Shown here: piece by piece, positions 1-8,712 of the stretch
How the letters are laid out: the number at the start of each line of letters is the position of its first letter
Numbering within the stretch: position 1 is the first letter of the stretch
DNA from: Streptomyces alboflavus
Lineage (GTDB): Bacteria; Actinomycetota; Actinomycetes; Streptomycetales; Streptomycetaceae
NCBI RefSeq assembly: GCF_000716675.1
Contig: NZ_JNXT01000004.1
Location: forward strand, 62,001-126,000
Length of the DNA: 64,000 nucleotides
Direction of reading: 5' to 3'
The notes under the pieces: model-generated
Seen by the model: only the letters and a program-made list of their open reading frames with translations
What the model was told of the DNA's origin: nothing
Databases searched by the model: none
Program-made: the position numbers and the translations under genes

Positions 1-1
1 G

Positions 2-325
2 TCCGGCGCGCACGGGCCCTCGTCCCGGCGCAGCCGTGTCCTCCAGGGCGCCGGGATCAGCGGCCTCAACCCCAAGGCGCTGCTCCTCTTCCTCGCCCTG
101 CTCCCCCAGTTCACCCAGCCAGGCACCGGCTGGCCGCTCGCCCTCCAGATCAGCACCCTCGGCCTGGTCCACATCCTCAGCTGCGGCGCCATCTACTTGT
201 GCGTGGGCGTGCTCGCCCGTACCGTCCTGCGCACGCGCCCGGCCGCCGCCCGCGCGGTCACCCGGGTCTCCGGGGCCGCGATGGTCGTGATCGGCGCGGT
301 CCTGGTCATCGAGCAGCTGACCTGA
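2..325 (+). CDS. LysE/RhtB-family amino-acid exporter, C-terminal part
   Basis: The frame is open from the left edge and ends with TGA at 325, leaving 107 codons. The segment GLNPKALLLFLALLPQF is the signature of the LysE/RhtB exporter family (efflux of amino acids or small metabolites across the membrane). It is followed by two hydrophobic stretches, near residues 45-70 and 93-105 of the fragment, which fit the last membrane helices. The N-terminal half and the start lie outside the window, so substrate cannot be judged. Family assignment is firm; which exporter it is remains open. Confidence 0.85.
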   Translation, partial: SGAHGPSSRRSRVLQGAGISGLNPKALLLFLALLPQFTQPGTGWPLALQISTLGLVHILSCGAIYLCVGVLARTVLRTRPAAARAVTRVSGAAMVVIGAVLVIEQLT

Positions 326-482
326 CCGCACACCGCCTCTCACCCTCCCCGTGAGCACCGCGTCCGAAATCCGCCAGCCGAGGGCGGCGGCACCGCGCAG
401 ACTGGACCGTGTCGGACCGGGGGAAGACGCCCCGGACCAGGACGGACACATCAGCGGATGTGCAGGAGAGAGGACAGGCGCG

Positions 483-980
483 ATGACAGTCCACACGACG
501 TTCGACAGCCCCTTGGGCGAGCTGCTGCTCGTGGGCGAGGCGTCGGCGACGGCCCCCGGCGGGACGGCACTCGCCTCCCTGTCGGTGCCGGGCCAGAAGG
601 GCGGCGCGACCGTCCAGGACGGCTGGGTCCGCGACGACGAGGCCTTCACGGCCATCACGGGCCAGCTCCGCGCCTACTTCGCGGGCACCCTCACGCACTT
701 CGACATCGAGTACGCGGACGGCGCGGGCACCGAGTTCCAGCGCAAGGTGTGGTCCGCCCTGGACTCCGTGCCGTACGGCACCACGACCACCTACGGAAAG
801 CTCGCGGCACACCTCGGCCTGTCCCGCGCGGCGGTCCGCGCCCTCGGCACGGCCCTCGGCCGCAACCCGGTCCTGGTCGTGCGCCCCTGCCACCGGGTGG
901 TCGGGGCGGACGGCTCCCTCACGGGCTATGCGGGGGGCCTGGACCGCAAGAAGCAGCTGCTGGAGCTGGAGACGGGGTGA
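483..980 (+). CDS. ogt: Methylated-DNA--protein-cysteine methyltransferase (Ogt/AGT type)
   Basis: A 165-aa O6-alkylguanine-DNA alkyltransferase, which moves an alkyl group from damaged guanine (or thymine) to its own cysteine in a suicide reaction. The C-terminal DNA-binding domain is complete: FQRKVWSALDSVPYG, then the active-site RPCHRVV with Cys136, then LTGYAGGLDRKKQLLELE. The ATG at 483 follows an AGGAG-like site; the frame is open further upstream but lacks the family's N-terminus there. An alkylation-related oxygenase (1769) and AlkB (3581-4276) lie close by, which suggests a repair neighbourhood, although the genes are on different strands and not one operon. Confidence 0.93.
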   Translation: MTVHTTFDSPLGELLLVGEASATAPGGTALASLSVPGQKGGATVQDGWVRDDEAFTAITGQLRAYFAGTLTHFDIEYADGAGTEFQRKVWSALDSVPYGTTTTYGKLAAHLGLSRAAVRALGTALGRNPVLVVRPCHRVVGADGSLTGYAGGLDRKKQLLELETG

Positions 981-1101
981 GGGGGCGGCGCCGGGCGGCG
1001 CGACCGGAGCGAGGAGCGGTGGCCGGGTCGGCGGCGCGAGGGCCTGGACATCTGGCTCCACGGACACCAGGACCCACGACGCAGCCCGCGCCCCCGCGAG
1101 G

Positions 1102-1674
1102 TCAGGCACCCTTGGTGTAGATCCGCCCGGTCTCGTCGGTCCAGGCCTGCAGCCGCAGCACGTGGCCCTCGGCGACTGCACCGCCGATCCCGACCGCGGC
1201 GCCACCAGCCCCGACCGCGCCACCGGCGGTGGCCACCGCCGCCCCTCCGCCGAAGGCGGCCATGCCTGCCGCGATCATGGGGATGCCGATGAAGGCACCG
1301 ATGATCGTGAGAGTCAGCAGAGCACCGAAAAAGATCATCACGATCCCGAACAGCACGCCGACAAGACCGGCTCCGCCCACCGCCGCGCCGGTGGCGACAC
1401 CGACCGCACCCACCCCCATGGCCGCACCGCCGTCGGCGCGGTGGGTCTGTGCGAGGAGCACGGCACCGGGCATCCGGTGGACCTGCGTCCACCCGTGCGC
1501 CACCATCCAGCCGATGAACCGCGTCAGCTCCGCTTCCCGCCGCTCGGGAGCCACTGGCTCGCCGTAGCCCTCGAAGACGACACGGACCGGGACATCCGGC
1601 CCCCATTGGGGCACCTTCAGCGCCGCGGCCTCCTCGGCCTTCGCCGACCTGACCTTCCGCGTGCTGTCCCACAT
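1102..1674 (-). CDS. Hypothetical glycine/alanine-rich membrane-associated protein
   Basis: A 190-aa protein of no family I recognise. Residues 1-80 are soluble and mixed (VRVVFEGYGEPVAPERR, then a WMVAHGW segment). Residues about 85-150 form a long Gly/Ala/Val/Ile-rich hydrophobic stretch with FFGALLTLTIIGAFIG, compatible with two membrane helices. A short polar tail ends RIYTKGA. The ATG at 1674 is preferred over the one nine codons upstream because a GGAG-type site precedes it. It is divergent from the 2OG oxygenase at 1769, and the spacer of about 95 bp must hold both promoters. It could be a glycine-zipper protein; this is a guess from composition only. Confidence 0.6.
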   Translation of the reverse strand: MWDSTRKVRSAKAEEAAALKVPQWGPDVPVRVVFEGYGEPVAPERREAELTRFIGWMVAHGWTQVHRMPGAVLLAQTHRADGGAAMGVGAVGVATGAAVGGAGLVGVLFGIVMIFFGALLTLTIIGAFIGIPMIAAGMAAFGGGAAVATAGGAVGAGGAAVGIGGAVAEGHVLRLQAWTDETGRIYTKGA

Positions 1675-1768
1675 GACTCCGCACTCCGCCCGAAGCATCA
1701 CTCTTCATCCATTACACACCCGAATTCACCCACTTCATCACCCGCTATTCCCGCACGGAGACCCCACC

Positions 1769-2497
1769 ATGACCGCCACCCCGAGCCACGACACCGGACC
1801 CGCCGACCGCGTCGACACCACGGACTGGCACGCCGTGGCCGACGAACTCGACCAGCACGGCTGTGCCCTCACCGGCCCGCTCCTCACCCCCGACGAGTGC
1901 CGTGGGATCGCCGCCCTCTACGACGAGACGGAGCGGTTCCGCGCCACCGTCGACATGGCCCGCCACCGGTTCGGGTCCGGCCAGTACCGGTACTTCGGCC
2001 ACGACCTGCCCGAGCAGGTCGCCGAGCTGCGGCAGGCGTTCTACCCGCACCTGCTGGCCGTCGCCCGCGACTGGGCCGCCCGGCTCGGCCGTCCCGCGCC
2101 CTGGCCCGACACCCTGGACGCCTGGATCGAGCAGTGCCACGCGGCGGGCCAGGCCAAGTCGTCGCAGATCCTGCTGCGGTACGAGGGCGGGGACTGGAAC
2201 GCCCTGCACCGCGACCTGTTCGGTGACCTCGTCTTCCCGCTCCAGGTCGTCATCGGCCTCGACACCCACGGCTCCGACTACACCGGCGGCGAGTTCCTGC
2301 TGGTCGAGCAGCGCCCCCGGGCCCAGTCGCGGGGCACGGTGACGGTGCTGCCGCAGGGCCACGGGCTCGTCTTCACCACCCGCGACCGCCCCGTGCGCTC
2401 CAGCCGCGGCTGGTCGGCGGCGCCGGTACGCCACGGCGTGAGCACGGTCCGCTCGGGGCTGCGGCGCTCCCTCGGCCTGGTCTTCCACGACGCGTAG
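1769..2497 (+). CDS. 2OG-Fe(II) oxygenase, putative oxidative demethylase of damaged DNA
   Basis: A 242-aa non-haem iron, 2-oxoglutarate-dependent oxygenase. The iron ligands are visible: HRD (His147, Asp149) in ALHRDLFGDLVFPLQVVIGL and a distal His222 in VRHGVSTVRSG, followed by the arginines expected to hold 2-oxoglutarate, then the closing GLVFHDA. The pattern fits the family described as 'oxygenase, catalysing oxidative methylation of damaged DNA' (PF09859 as I recall it). Start ATG 1769 follows GGAGACCCCACC; the frame is open upstream only as overlap with the divergent gene. Location between ogt and alkB supports a nucleic-acid repair role, but the substrate is not shown by sequence. Confidence 0.85.
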   Translation: MTATPSHDTGPADRVDTTDWHAVADELDQHGCALTGPLLTPDECRGIAALYDETERFRATVDMARHRFGSGQYRYFGHDLPEQVAELRQAFYPHLLAVARDWAARLGRPAPWPDTLDAWIEQCHAAGQAKSSQILLRYEGGDWNALHRDLFGDLVFPLQVVIGLDTHGSDYTGGEFLLVEQRPRAQSRGTVTVLPQGHGLVFTTRDRPVRSSRGWSAAPVRHGVSTVRSGLRRSLGLVFHDA

Positions 2498-2539
2498 GCA
2501 CACCGCTCGGGCAGGAAGCCCAGGAAAGGGCTCACGGGC

Positions 2540-3457
2540 TCACTCGGGCAGGCCGACCAGCCGCGCGCTGTCCCGCCACAGGGCCTCGGCCAGGTCGTCC
2601 CTGCGGGCCAGTTCCGACGGGTCCGTCCACGTCAGCCGTCCCCGGCGCAGGGCCGCGTAGGTGCGCCCGCTCGGGGGCGCCACGCTCCCGAGGGCGAGGT
2701 CGGCCAGGGCGTTCCCGGCGTCCGTGCGGGTGTTGAGCGTGCGGCTGAACCGCCGCAGAGGCCACCCGAGGACCGGGGTGCCGAACAGCGACCAGGCCGT
2801 CCGCAGGGGCAGCGACAGGTCCTGGGCCAGGCCGGTCCCGAACACCTGCCCGGGGTCGTAGGCGAGCGCGGTGAGCCGTCGGGCCCGGGCGTCGGGCCGT
2901 CCGGCCAGCGCGCGGACGGTGAGGACGGCGCACAGCTTGGACGCGGTGTAGGCGTGCTGTCCCGCCTTGCCCGGCCGGGTGCCGAGGCCGGGGTCGCGGT
3001 CGGGGTGCGCGAGCAGTGCGGCGTCGGCATGCCGGGGCGTCGTGAGGGAGGCGCCGGTGGCGGGGTCGTGGGTGCCGCTCGTGGTCAGGACGACTCTCGC
3101 CCCGTCCGCGAGGTCGAACAGCAGCAGGCGCAGCAACAGGTACTGCGCGAGGTGGTTGACCGCGAACGTCGTCTCGAACCCGGCGGCGGTGCGCCCTGAG
3201 GCGTCGGGGCGCACCAGGCCGGCGTTGAGCACGAGGGCGTCGACCGGGGTGCCGCCGAGGCGTTCGCGAACGGCTGCGGCGAAGGCGCGTACGGAGTCCA
3301 GTTCCGTCAGGTCCATCGGGATCGACTCCCCGACGGCGGCGGCGCGGCGCGACCCCAGGACGAGCCGGGTGTCACCGGACCGGGCGAACCGCCGCGCCGC
3401 GATCGCGCCGAATCCCGAACTGCCGCCGGTCATCACCATCGTCGGCACGCCGCCCAC
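2540..3457 (-). CDS. SDR-family NAD(P)-dependent oxidoreductase
   Basis: A short-chain dehydrogenase/reductase of up to 305 aa. Cofactor motif TGGSSGFG is at residues 10-17, NAG at 78-80, and the catalytic Ser127, Tyr170 and Lys174 (YTASK). The length and the HAYTASK region resemble the larger 'protochlorophyllide-reductase-like' SDRs. The start is uncertain: GTG at 3457 gives the longest form, and ATG at 3439 six codons later would still keep the Rossmann strand. It converges with the oxygenase gene (2497), leaving 42 bp, and lies downstream of alkB on the same strand after 123 bp. Substrate unknown. Confidence 0.85.
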   Translation of the reverse strand: MGGVPTMVMTGGSSGFGAIAARRFARSGDTRLVLGSRRAAAVGESIPMDLTELDSVRAFAAAVRERLGGTPVDALVLNAGLVRPDASGRTAAGFETTFAVNHLAQYLLLRLLLFDLADGARVVLTTSGTHDPATGASLTTPRHADAALLAHPDRDPGLGTRPGKAGQHAYTASKLCAVLTVRALAGRPDARARRLTALAYDPGQVFGTGLAQDLSLPLRTAWSLFGTPVLGWPLRRFSRTLNTRTDAGNALADLALGSVAPPSGRTYAALRRGRLTWTDPSELARRDDLAEALWRDSARLVGLPE

Positions 3458-3580
3458 CTCAAACCCGTGGCTCCGGGGACCCTCTCCAGCCTACGGCGGA
3501 ACCCGCCCCGTGGCCCCTCCCCGCACTCCGCCGCGTCGGCGCGGCCCCGCGCGGCAGGGCCGCACGTCGGCACGTCCCGC

Positions 3581-4276
3581 TCAGCGCAGTCCGCTCACCC
3601 GCAGCGTGATGTTGAGCCGCCCGGTGAGTCCGAGTTCCGGCGGCGCCGTGCCCCCGTACACCTTCGGCACCCCGTGGTACGCGAGCCGCGAGGGGCCCCC
3701 GAACACCATCAGGTCGCCGCTGCGCAGCTCGACGTCGGTGTACGGCCGTGTGCGCGTCTCGGTGTTGCCGAAGCGGAAGACGCAGGTGTCGCCGAGGCTG
3801 AGCGACACGACGGGCGCCGTGGACCGCTCGTCGCTGTCGCGGTGCATGCCCATGTGGGCGTCGGCGTCGTAGAAGTTGACGAGCGCGATGTCGTACGCGT
3901 CCGGTTCGCCGCCGCCCGGACCTTCCCCGTCGCCCGGGCCGTCCCGGTGCCCCGCGTCGTCGCCGTACGCCGCCCGCACCGCCGCCCGCCCCAGCTCCGC
4001 GAGCCACCCGGGCATCGGCTTCACCGGCGCGCCGTCACCGTCGACGGCGGTACGGGCGTACCCGTACGGGTACCAGTGCCGGCCCAGGCACACCTGCCGT
4101 GCCGTCATCGTCCCGCCGCCGGGCAGCCGGACCGTGCGCAGGCCCGCCGGGGGCATCGCCCACGCCCGGCAGGCGGCGACCAGGTCCCGCTGCCGTTCGG
4201 GTCCGAGCCAGTCGGGCACGTGGACCGCGCCCGGCGCCACCTCGCCGGGCTCGCGCGGGAACAGTTCGCCGGTCAC
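3581..4276 (-). CDS. alkB: AlkB-type alpha-ketoglutarate-dependent dioxygenase
   Basis: A 231-aa AlkB homologue, expected to remove 1-methyladenine/3-methylcytosine type lesions from DNA or RNA by oxidation. Visible residues: iron ligands His145 and Asp147 (MHRDSDE), distal His201 (AYHGVPK), and the C-terminal RLNITLR whose arginines bind 2-oxoglutarate. The FYDADAHMGMHRDSDE context is typical of the family. A Gly/Asp/Pro-rich insert at about residues 109-126 is a loop unlike the core. The start lies 17 bp after the stop of the methyltransferase gene (4293-5486), so the two are probably co-transcribed. Assignment is firm; DNA versus tRNA as substrate is not decidable here. Confidence 0.92.
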   Translation of the reverse strand: MTGELFPREPGEVAPGAVHVPDWLGPERQRDLVAACRAWAMPPAGLRTVRLPGGGTMTARQVCLGRHWYPYGYARTAVDGDGAPVKPMPGWLAELGRAAVRAAYGDDAGHRDGPGDGEGPGGGEPDAYDIALVNFYDADAHMGMHRDSDERSTAPVVSLSLGDTCVFRFGNTETRTRPYTDVELRSGDLMVFGGPSRLAYHGVPKVYGGTAPPELGLTGRLNITLRVSGLR

Positions 4277-4292
4277 GGCCCAGGACCCGCGT

Positions 4293-5486
4293 TCACGACC
4301 GCCGGACCGCCCGCAGGATCACGAACTTGCGGTTGCTCGCGGCGACTTCGACGTTGCCGAAGAGCCGCTTCAGACGCACGTGGTAGCCGAGGTGCCGGTT
4401 GCCGACCACCCACAGCTCGCCGCCGGGGCGCAGCGCGGCACGGGCGCCGCGGAACATGCGCTGGGCGGTGGCGTCGGTGGTCGCCTGGTGGCTGTGGAAC
4501 GGCGGGTTGTTGAGGACCAGGTCCACGGACTTTGGGGGCATCGCGGTCAGCGCGTCCCCGGCGACGAAGTCGGCCTTGGCGGCGGAGTCCCGCGCGGTGT
4601 TCGCGGCGAAGGTGGCCTCGGCGGAGGCGACGGCCTGGTACGACTCGTCGACGAAGGTGACCCGGGCGTCGGGGTTGGCGACGGCCGCGGCGGTGCCGAG
4701 GATGCCGTTGCCGCAGCCCAGGTCCACGACATGGGCGTCGCCGCTGCTCGCGGGCAGGTGCTGGAGGAGGAAGCGGGTGCCGATGTCGAGGCGTTCGGCG
4801 CAGAAGATGCCCGCGTGGTTGACGGCGGTCAGGCCCGCGCCCGCGCCGGAGTCGCCCGGCAGGACGTAGGACCGGGGCCAGGGGGTGGGCCCGGGGCTGC
4901 GCTCGGGGTCGGGGGTGCTGAAGATCAGGCGGGCCTTCTGGCGGGCCAGCGAGGTGCGCGTCGGGCCGACGATCCGCTCGAACAGCTCCAGGGTCGAGGT
5001 GTGGATCTCGGTGACCATGCCGGTGCCGACGACGACGCTGCCCGCGTGCAGCGCCGGGGCGATCCGGTGCAGTTGGTCCTCCAGGAGCGCGAGGCTCTTC
5101 GGCACCCGCACCAGAAGCACGTCGACACGCTCCGGCGGGGTGTCCCGCGTCGTCAACAGGCGGTCCCCGTCGATCGGGAGACCGGCGCGCGCGAGGTTCG
5201 CGAGGGTGGCCTGCCGGGCGAGGTGGGAGTCGGTGATCTGCACGGGCCGGTGCGCGGCGAGGGCGGTGGTGAGGGCGCCCCATCGGTCTCCGACGACGGC
5301 GACCGTGCCGTCCAGGGCGACCGGCTCTCCGCCCTCCCCGTCTTCCCCGTCCTCCCTGTCTTCGTCGCCCGCCAGGTGCCGCAGCAGGTAGGCGTCGGCC
5401 GCGGACCAGGCCCGCAGGGTGTCGCGCGGGTCCTCCGGGAAGCGCGTGAGGTCGTACGCGCCCCATGACGTGCTCAAACGGTTCAT
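4293..5486 (-). CDS. RlmG/RsmC-like class I methyltransferase (guanine-N2 type)
   Basis: A 397-aa protein with the two-domain layout of the RsmC/RlmG rRNA (guanine-N2) methyltransferases: a degenerate N-terminal methyltransferase-like half and a catalytic C-terminal half. The SAM-binding DLGCGNG is at about residue 254 and the catalytic NPPF (NNPPFHSHQ) at about 325. The enzyme would transfer methyl from SAM to N2 of guanine in rRNA; which position cannot be read from sequence. A Glu/Asp-rich insert (EDREDGEDGEGGE) sits near residue 45. First gene of a probable two-gene operon with alkB, 17 bp downstream. Confidence 0.85.
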   Translation of the reverse strand: MNRLSTSWGAYDLTRFPEDPRDTLRAWSAADAYLLRHLAGDEDREDGEDGEGGEPVALDGTVAVVGDRWGALTTALAAHRPVQITDSHLARQATLANLARAGLPIDGDRLLTTRDTPPERVDVLLVRVPKSLALLEDQLHRIAPALHAGSVVVGTGMVTEIHTSTLELFERIVGPTRTSLARQKARLIFSTPDPERSPGPTPWPRSYVLPGDSGAGAGLTAVNHAGIFCAERLDIGTRFLLQHLPASSGDAHVVDLGCGNGILGTAAAVANPDARVTFVDESYQAVASAEATFAANTARDSAAKADFVAGDALTAMPPKSVDLVLNNPPFHSHQATTDATAQRMFRGARAALRPGGELWVVGNRHLGYHVRLKRLFGNVEVAASNRKFVILRAVRRS

Positions 5487-5581
5487 CGTGCCCTCAGGCT
5501 AACGGAGCCCGCGCCCCGGACGTCCCACCAGGTGCGGGGCGCCGCCCGGGCCCGCCGCGACCAGGCGGCGTACCGCGTGTC

Positions 5582-6289
5582 TCATGAGGAGCGCGACCGC
5601 TGTCGGCGGGGCACCGCGACCCGGGTGCGGCGGGGGTCCGCGGGGCGGCTGCGGTCGTACACCGCGAGCACGGGCCGGTTCAGGGCGGTGCGGTCGACGA
5701 CGACGGGCACGGCGTGCCGGGCGCCCTGGACGTCGTGGAAGACGACGGTGACCTCGCCGCGTCTGCCGCGCACCGGCCGCCAGCCCTCCAGGCGGGCCGC
5801 CGCGGTGCTGAAGTCGGCGCGCAGCCTGCGCAGGGCGGCGGTGCGGCGCAGGCTGACGGCGCCGCCCCACACGGCGACGAGGCCGCCCGCGGCGGCGACC
5901 GACCACAGGAAGGTCAGCCAGCCCGCCACGGTGTGCCGCCCGGCGGGCACGACGAGCATGAAGTCGGTGACCGTGCCGTAGTCGACGCGTCCGTCGGACA
6001 CCGCGTCGTACCAGCCCGCGGCGGCCCCGGCCGCGCTCAGGGCGATCACGGCGCCCACCGTCGCGCGGTGCAGGAACCGCGCGGCGACGAATCCGAGCAG
6101 CGCCGCCGACGCGATGCCGAGTTCCGGCGCGACGGACGCGAACTGCTCGCTGCCGCAGCCCCCGTCGTCGCACGACCACACGGCGTTCGTGCCGTCGTAG
6201 GTGCTCAGGTGCCATATGAGCTAGACCTGCCAGGCCAGCAGCACGCAGGCGAGCCCGCGCAGTGTCAGGCCGCAGGTCCTCCGGCTCAA
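5582..6289 (-). pseudogene. Membrane protein gene interrupted by an in-frame amber stop
   Basis: The open part, starting at a GTG at 6181, encodes 199 aa with about three hydrophobic segments and an Arg-rich soluble tail (residues about 115-199). The same frame continues upstream through TAG at 6221-6223: LRGLACVLLAWQV, stop, LIWHLSTYDGTNAVWS. The upstream piece completes a normal first membrane helix, and a TTG at 6289 (behind GGGAG) would give a 235-aa protein. I infer a full-length membrane protein of unknown function broken by one base change, or a sequencing error. If only the 199-aa form is made it would lack its first helix. Confidence 0.6.
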
Positions 6290-6428
6290 CTCCCGCCCCT
6301 GTTCTGAGTGCTGAGGCGGCGTGCGGGCCGCCGCGCGGACAATATCCGTGCAGGTTACATGCTGTGCCGGGCCGTCACCATGGCTCCGGTCCTGCCGCCG
6401 GAGCGCGGGCGGGTCCGAGGGCGGGCCC

Positions 6429-6899
6429 TCAGCCGCGGTCGAACCAGGTGGGCCCCTCCGCCATGGCCTGCTTGATCCGGAAGAGCCCGGTCTCGTGCAG
6501 ATCGGGCAGCCCGTCCAGCGGGAACCACGCGACCTCCAGGGACTCGTCGTCGTTCACGCGCGGCTCGCCGCCGACGGCCCGGCAGCGGATCGTGATGTCC
6601 ATGAACTGGCAGACGTCGGCATTGGGGTACGTGACCTGTTCGAGGGCCTCCACGAGGACCACGCGCTCGGCGACGCAGCGCACGGCGGTCTCCTCGAAGA
6701 CCTCGCGCACGGCGCACGCGGCGGGCTGCTCCCCCGGGTCCGGGATGCCGCCGATGACCGACCACTTGCCGTTGTCGGCGCGGCGGCCGAGCAGCACTCT
6801 GCCCGCGTCGTCGAAGACGATGGCGGTGACTCCGGGGAGCCACAGGAGCTGATGGCCCGCGTCTGCGCGCAGGGTGCGGATGAAGTCGGGAGTAGCCAT
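6429..6899 (-). CDS. Nudix hydrolase
   Basis: A 156-aa Nudix-fold pyrophosphohydrolase. The Nudix box is complete at residues 50-71 (GGIPDPGEQPAACAVREVFEET), with the REVxEE core supplying metal ligands. Such enzymes cleave nucleoside diphosphate-linked substrates; the sequence does not tell which one. The protein is little more than the core domain, with FIRTLRADAGHQLLWLPGVTA at the N-terminus, seen in single-domain actinomycete Nudix proteins. It lies just upstream of lnt on the opposite reading order (9 bp separate lnt's stop from this ATG), so transcription may continue from lnt into it. Confidence 0.9.
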   Translation of the reverse strand: MATPDFIRTLRADAGHQLLWLPGVTAIVFDDAGRVLLGRRADNGKWSVIGGIPDPGEQPAACAVREVFEETAVRCVAERVVLVEALEQVTYPNADVCQFMDITIRCRAVGGEPRVNDDESLEVAWFPLDGLPDLHETGLFRIKQAMAEGPTWFDRG

Positions 6900-6908
6900 G
6901 ATCCGACC

Positions 6909-8501
6909 CTAACCGGCGGCTTTGGCGCGGCGGCGGGCGATCACCCAGCCGACCCCGGCCGCACCGGCGAGCACCAGGACGACCTCCGGCCAGACTCCCG
7001 CGCGGGTGGCGGGAGTCAGCGAGGTGCGCTTGGGCACGTCGGCGACCAGCGACTCGGCGGTGAACATGCCGGTGCGCTGCGCGATCGAACCGTCGGGTCG
7101 GATCACGGCGCTGACGCCGCTGGTGACGGGGACCATCACGGCCCGGCCGTGCTCGACGGCCCGCACCCGGTCTATGGCCAGTTGCTGGTACGTCATCTGG
7201 CTGCGCTCGAACGTGGCGTTGTTGCTGGGCACGGAGAGGATCTCGGCGCCTTCGCGCACCTGGTCCCTGACGACGTCGTCGAAGGCGGCCTCGTAGCAGG
7301 TCACGGGGCCGATTCCGGTGCCCGCCATGTCGAACACGGCGGGCTTCGTGCCGGGTTCGAACATCCCGGCGCGGTCGACGTCGGAGCTGAAGACGCGGAA
7401 GAAGCTCCGGTAGGGCATGTACTCGCCGAACGGCTGGAGGTGCCGCTTGTCGTAGGTGGCGCCAGGGCCGGTCCTCGGGTCCCAGAGGATCTGCCGGTTG
7501 CGGGGCTTGCCGTCCTTGCCCGTGACGACGGCGCCCACGGACACGGGGGCCTTGATGGCCTTGGCGGCCTTGTCGATGACTTCGTAGGCGTCGGCGTTCG
7601 CGTACGGGTCGATGTCGGAGGAGTTCTCCGGCCACAGCACGAGGTCGGGCTGCTTGGCCTTGCCCGCCTTCACGTCGGCGGCCAGGCGCAGCGTCTCGCG
7701 CACGTGGTGGTCGAGGACGGCGCGGCGCTGGGCGTTGAAGTCCAGGCCCATGCGCGGCACGTTGCCCTGGATGACGGCGACGGTCGCGGTGCCGTTCTCG
7801 GCTCCGGTGGCCACCAGCGGCATGGCGGCGGCGCCCGCGACGACGGGGGCGACGGTCAGCGCGGCGGACGCGACGAGCGCCCGGTCACGCGCGCGCGGAT
7901 CGGCCTTGAGGCGGCGTACGACATCGGCGAGGCCGAAGCCGCAGAGCACCACCGCGAAGCCGAGCAGCGGGGTGCCGCCGAGCGAGGCGAGGGGCAGGAA
8001 CAGGCCGCTGGGCTGGCTGAAGGCGACCTTGCCCCAGGGGAAGCCCTCGAAGGGGAAGCGGGCCCGGGCGGCCTCGCCCGCGATCCACACGCCCGCGGCC
8101 CACACCGGCCACGCCGGCAGCCGGGAGACGAAGGCGATGCCCAGGCCGGTCAGACCCACGAACAGCGTCTCGGCGACGGCGAGCGCGATCCACGGCAGCG
8201 GCCCGACGTCGACGCCCGTCCAGGAGAGCAGCGGCAGGAAGTAGCCGAGCCCCATGAGCAGCCCGAGGCCGAAGCCGGACTTCGGGCGCCGCCCGTGCAG
8301 GACGAAGCCGAGGACGGCGAACGCGAAGGGGGCGAGCCACCACAGTTCCCGCGGCGCGAAGCTCAGGTACAGGAGCACACCGGCGAGCACCGCCGCCCCG
8401 CCGGGAACCAGCCGTCTGCGGATCCGCTCGGCGCGCGTCTCCGGGCCGGGCAGTGGTGCGGTCTGCTCGGGCGCTTCGCTGGGAGCGGTGGTGGCGGTCA
8501 C
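6909..8501 (-). CDS. lnt: Apolipoprotein N-acyltransferase
   Basis: A 530-aa membrane enzyme that N-acylates the lipid-modified cysteine of lipoproteins. Five to seven hydrophobic segments fill roughly residues 30-235. A nitrilase-like domain follows, with the catalytic triad visible as Glu292 (LWPENSS), Lys352 (YDKRHLQPFGE) and Cys402 (VTCYEAAF). A last membrane helix (VVLVLAGAAGVGWVIA) and a basic tail close it. I chose GTG 8501 (VTATTAPSE) because the 39 upstream codons up to 8618 have no family character. Two Lnt-like proteins are common in Streptomyces, so the paralogue is not specified. The Nudix gene follows 9 bp downstream. Confidence 0.92.
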   Translation of the reverse strand: MTATTAPSEAPEQTAPLPGPETRAERIRRRLVPGGAAVLAGVLLYLSFAPRELWWLAPFAFAVLGFVLHGRRPKSGFGLGLLMGLGYFLPLLSWTGVDVGPLPWIALAVAETLFVGLTGLGIAFVSRLPAWPVWAAGVWIAGEAARARFPFEGFPWGKVAFSQPSGLFLPLASLGGTPLLGFAVVLCGFGLADVVRRLKADPRARDRALVASAALTVAPVVAGAAAMPLVATGAENGTATVAVIQGNVPRMGLDFNAQRRAVLDHHVRETLRLAADVKAGKAKQPDLVLWPENSSDIDPYANADAYEVIDKAAKAIKAPVSVGAVVTGKDGKPRNRQILWDPRTGPGATYDKRHLQPFGEYMPYRSFFRVFSSDVDRAGMFEPGTKPAVFDMAGTGIGPVTCYEAAFDDVVRDQVREGAEILSVPSNNATFERSQMTYQQLAIDRVRAVEHGRAVMVPVTSGVSAVIRPDGSIAQRTGMFTAESLVADVPKRTSLTPATRAGVWPEVVLVLAGAAGVGWVIARRRAKAAG

Positions 8502-8712
8502 TCGGGGAGTGTACGGCGCGTCACCTGGCCGCGGACACCGCGGTCCGGGCTGCCCGGACGCCCGCGACGCGGGATCGTCCCGTACCTCCGCCGGATCGTT
8601 CCTGCGCAAGATCTCCACAATTGGTGGTCCCAGCCGCTAGCGTGTTCCGAAGTCCTGACGTGCGACGAGATCAAGCCATACGGTCGGGGCCGCACAGATC
8701 GGGGGCGGCGGG

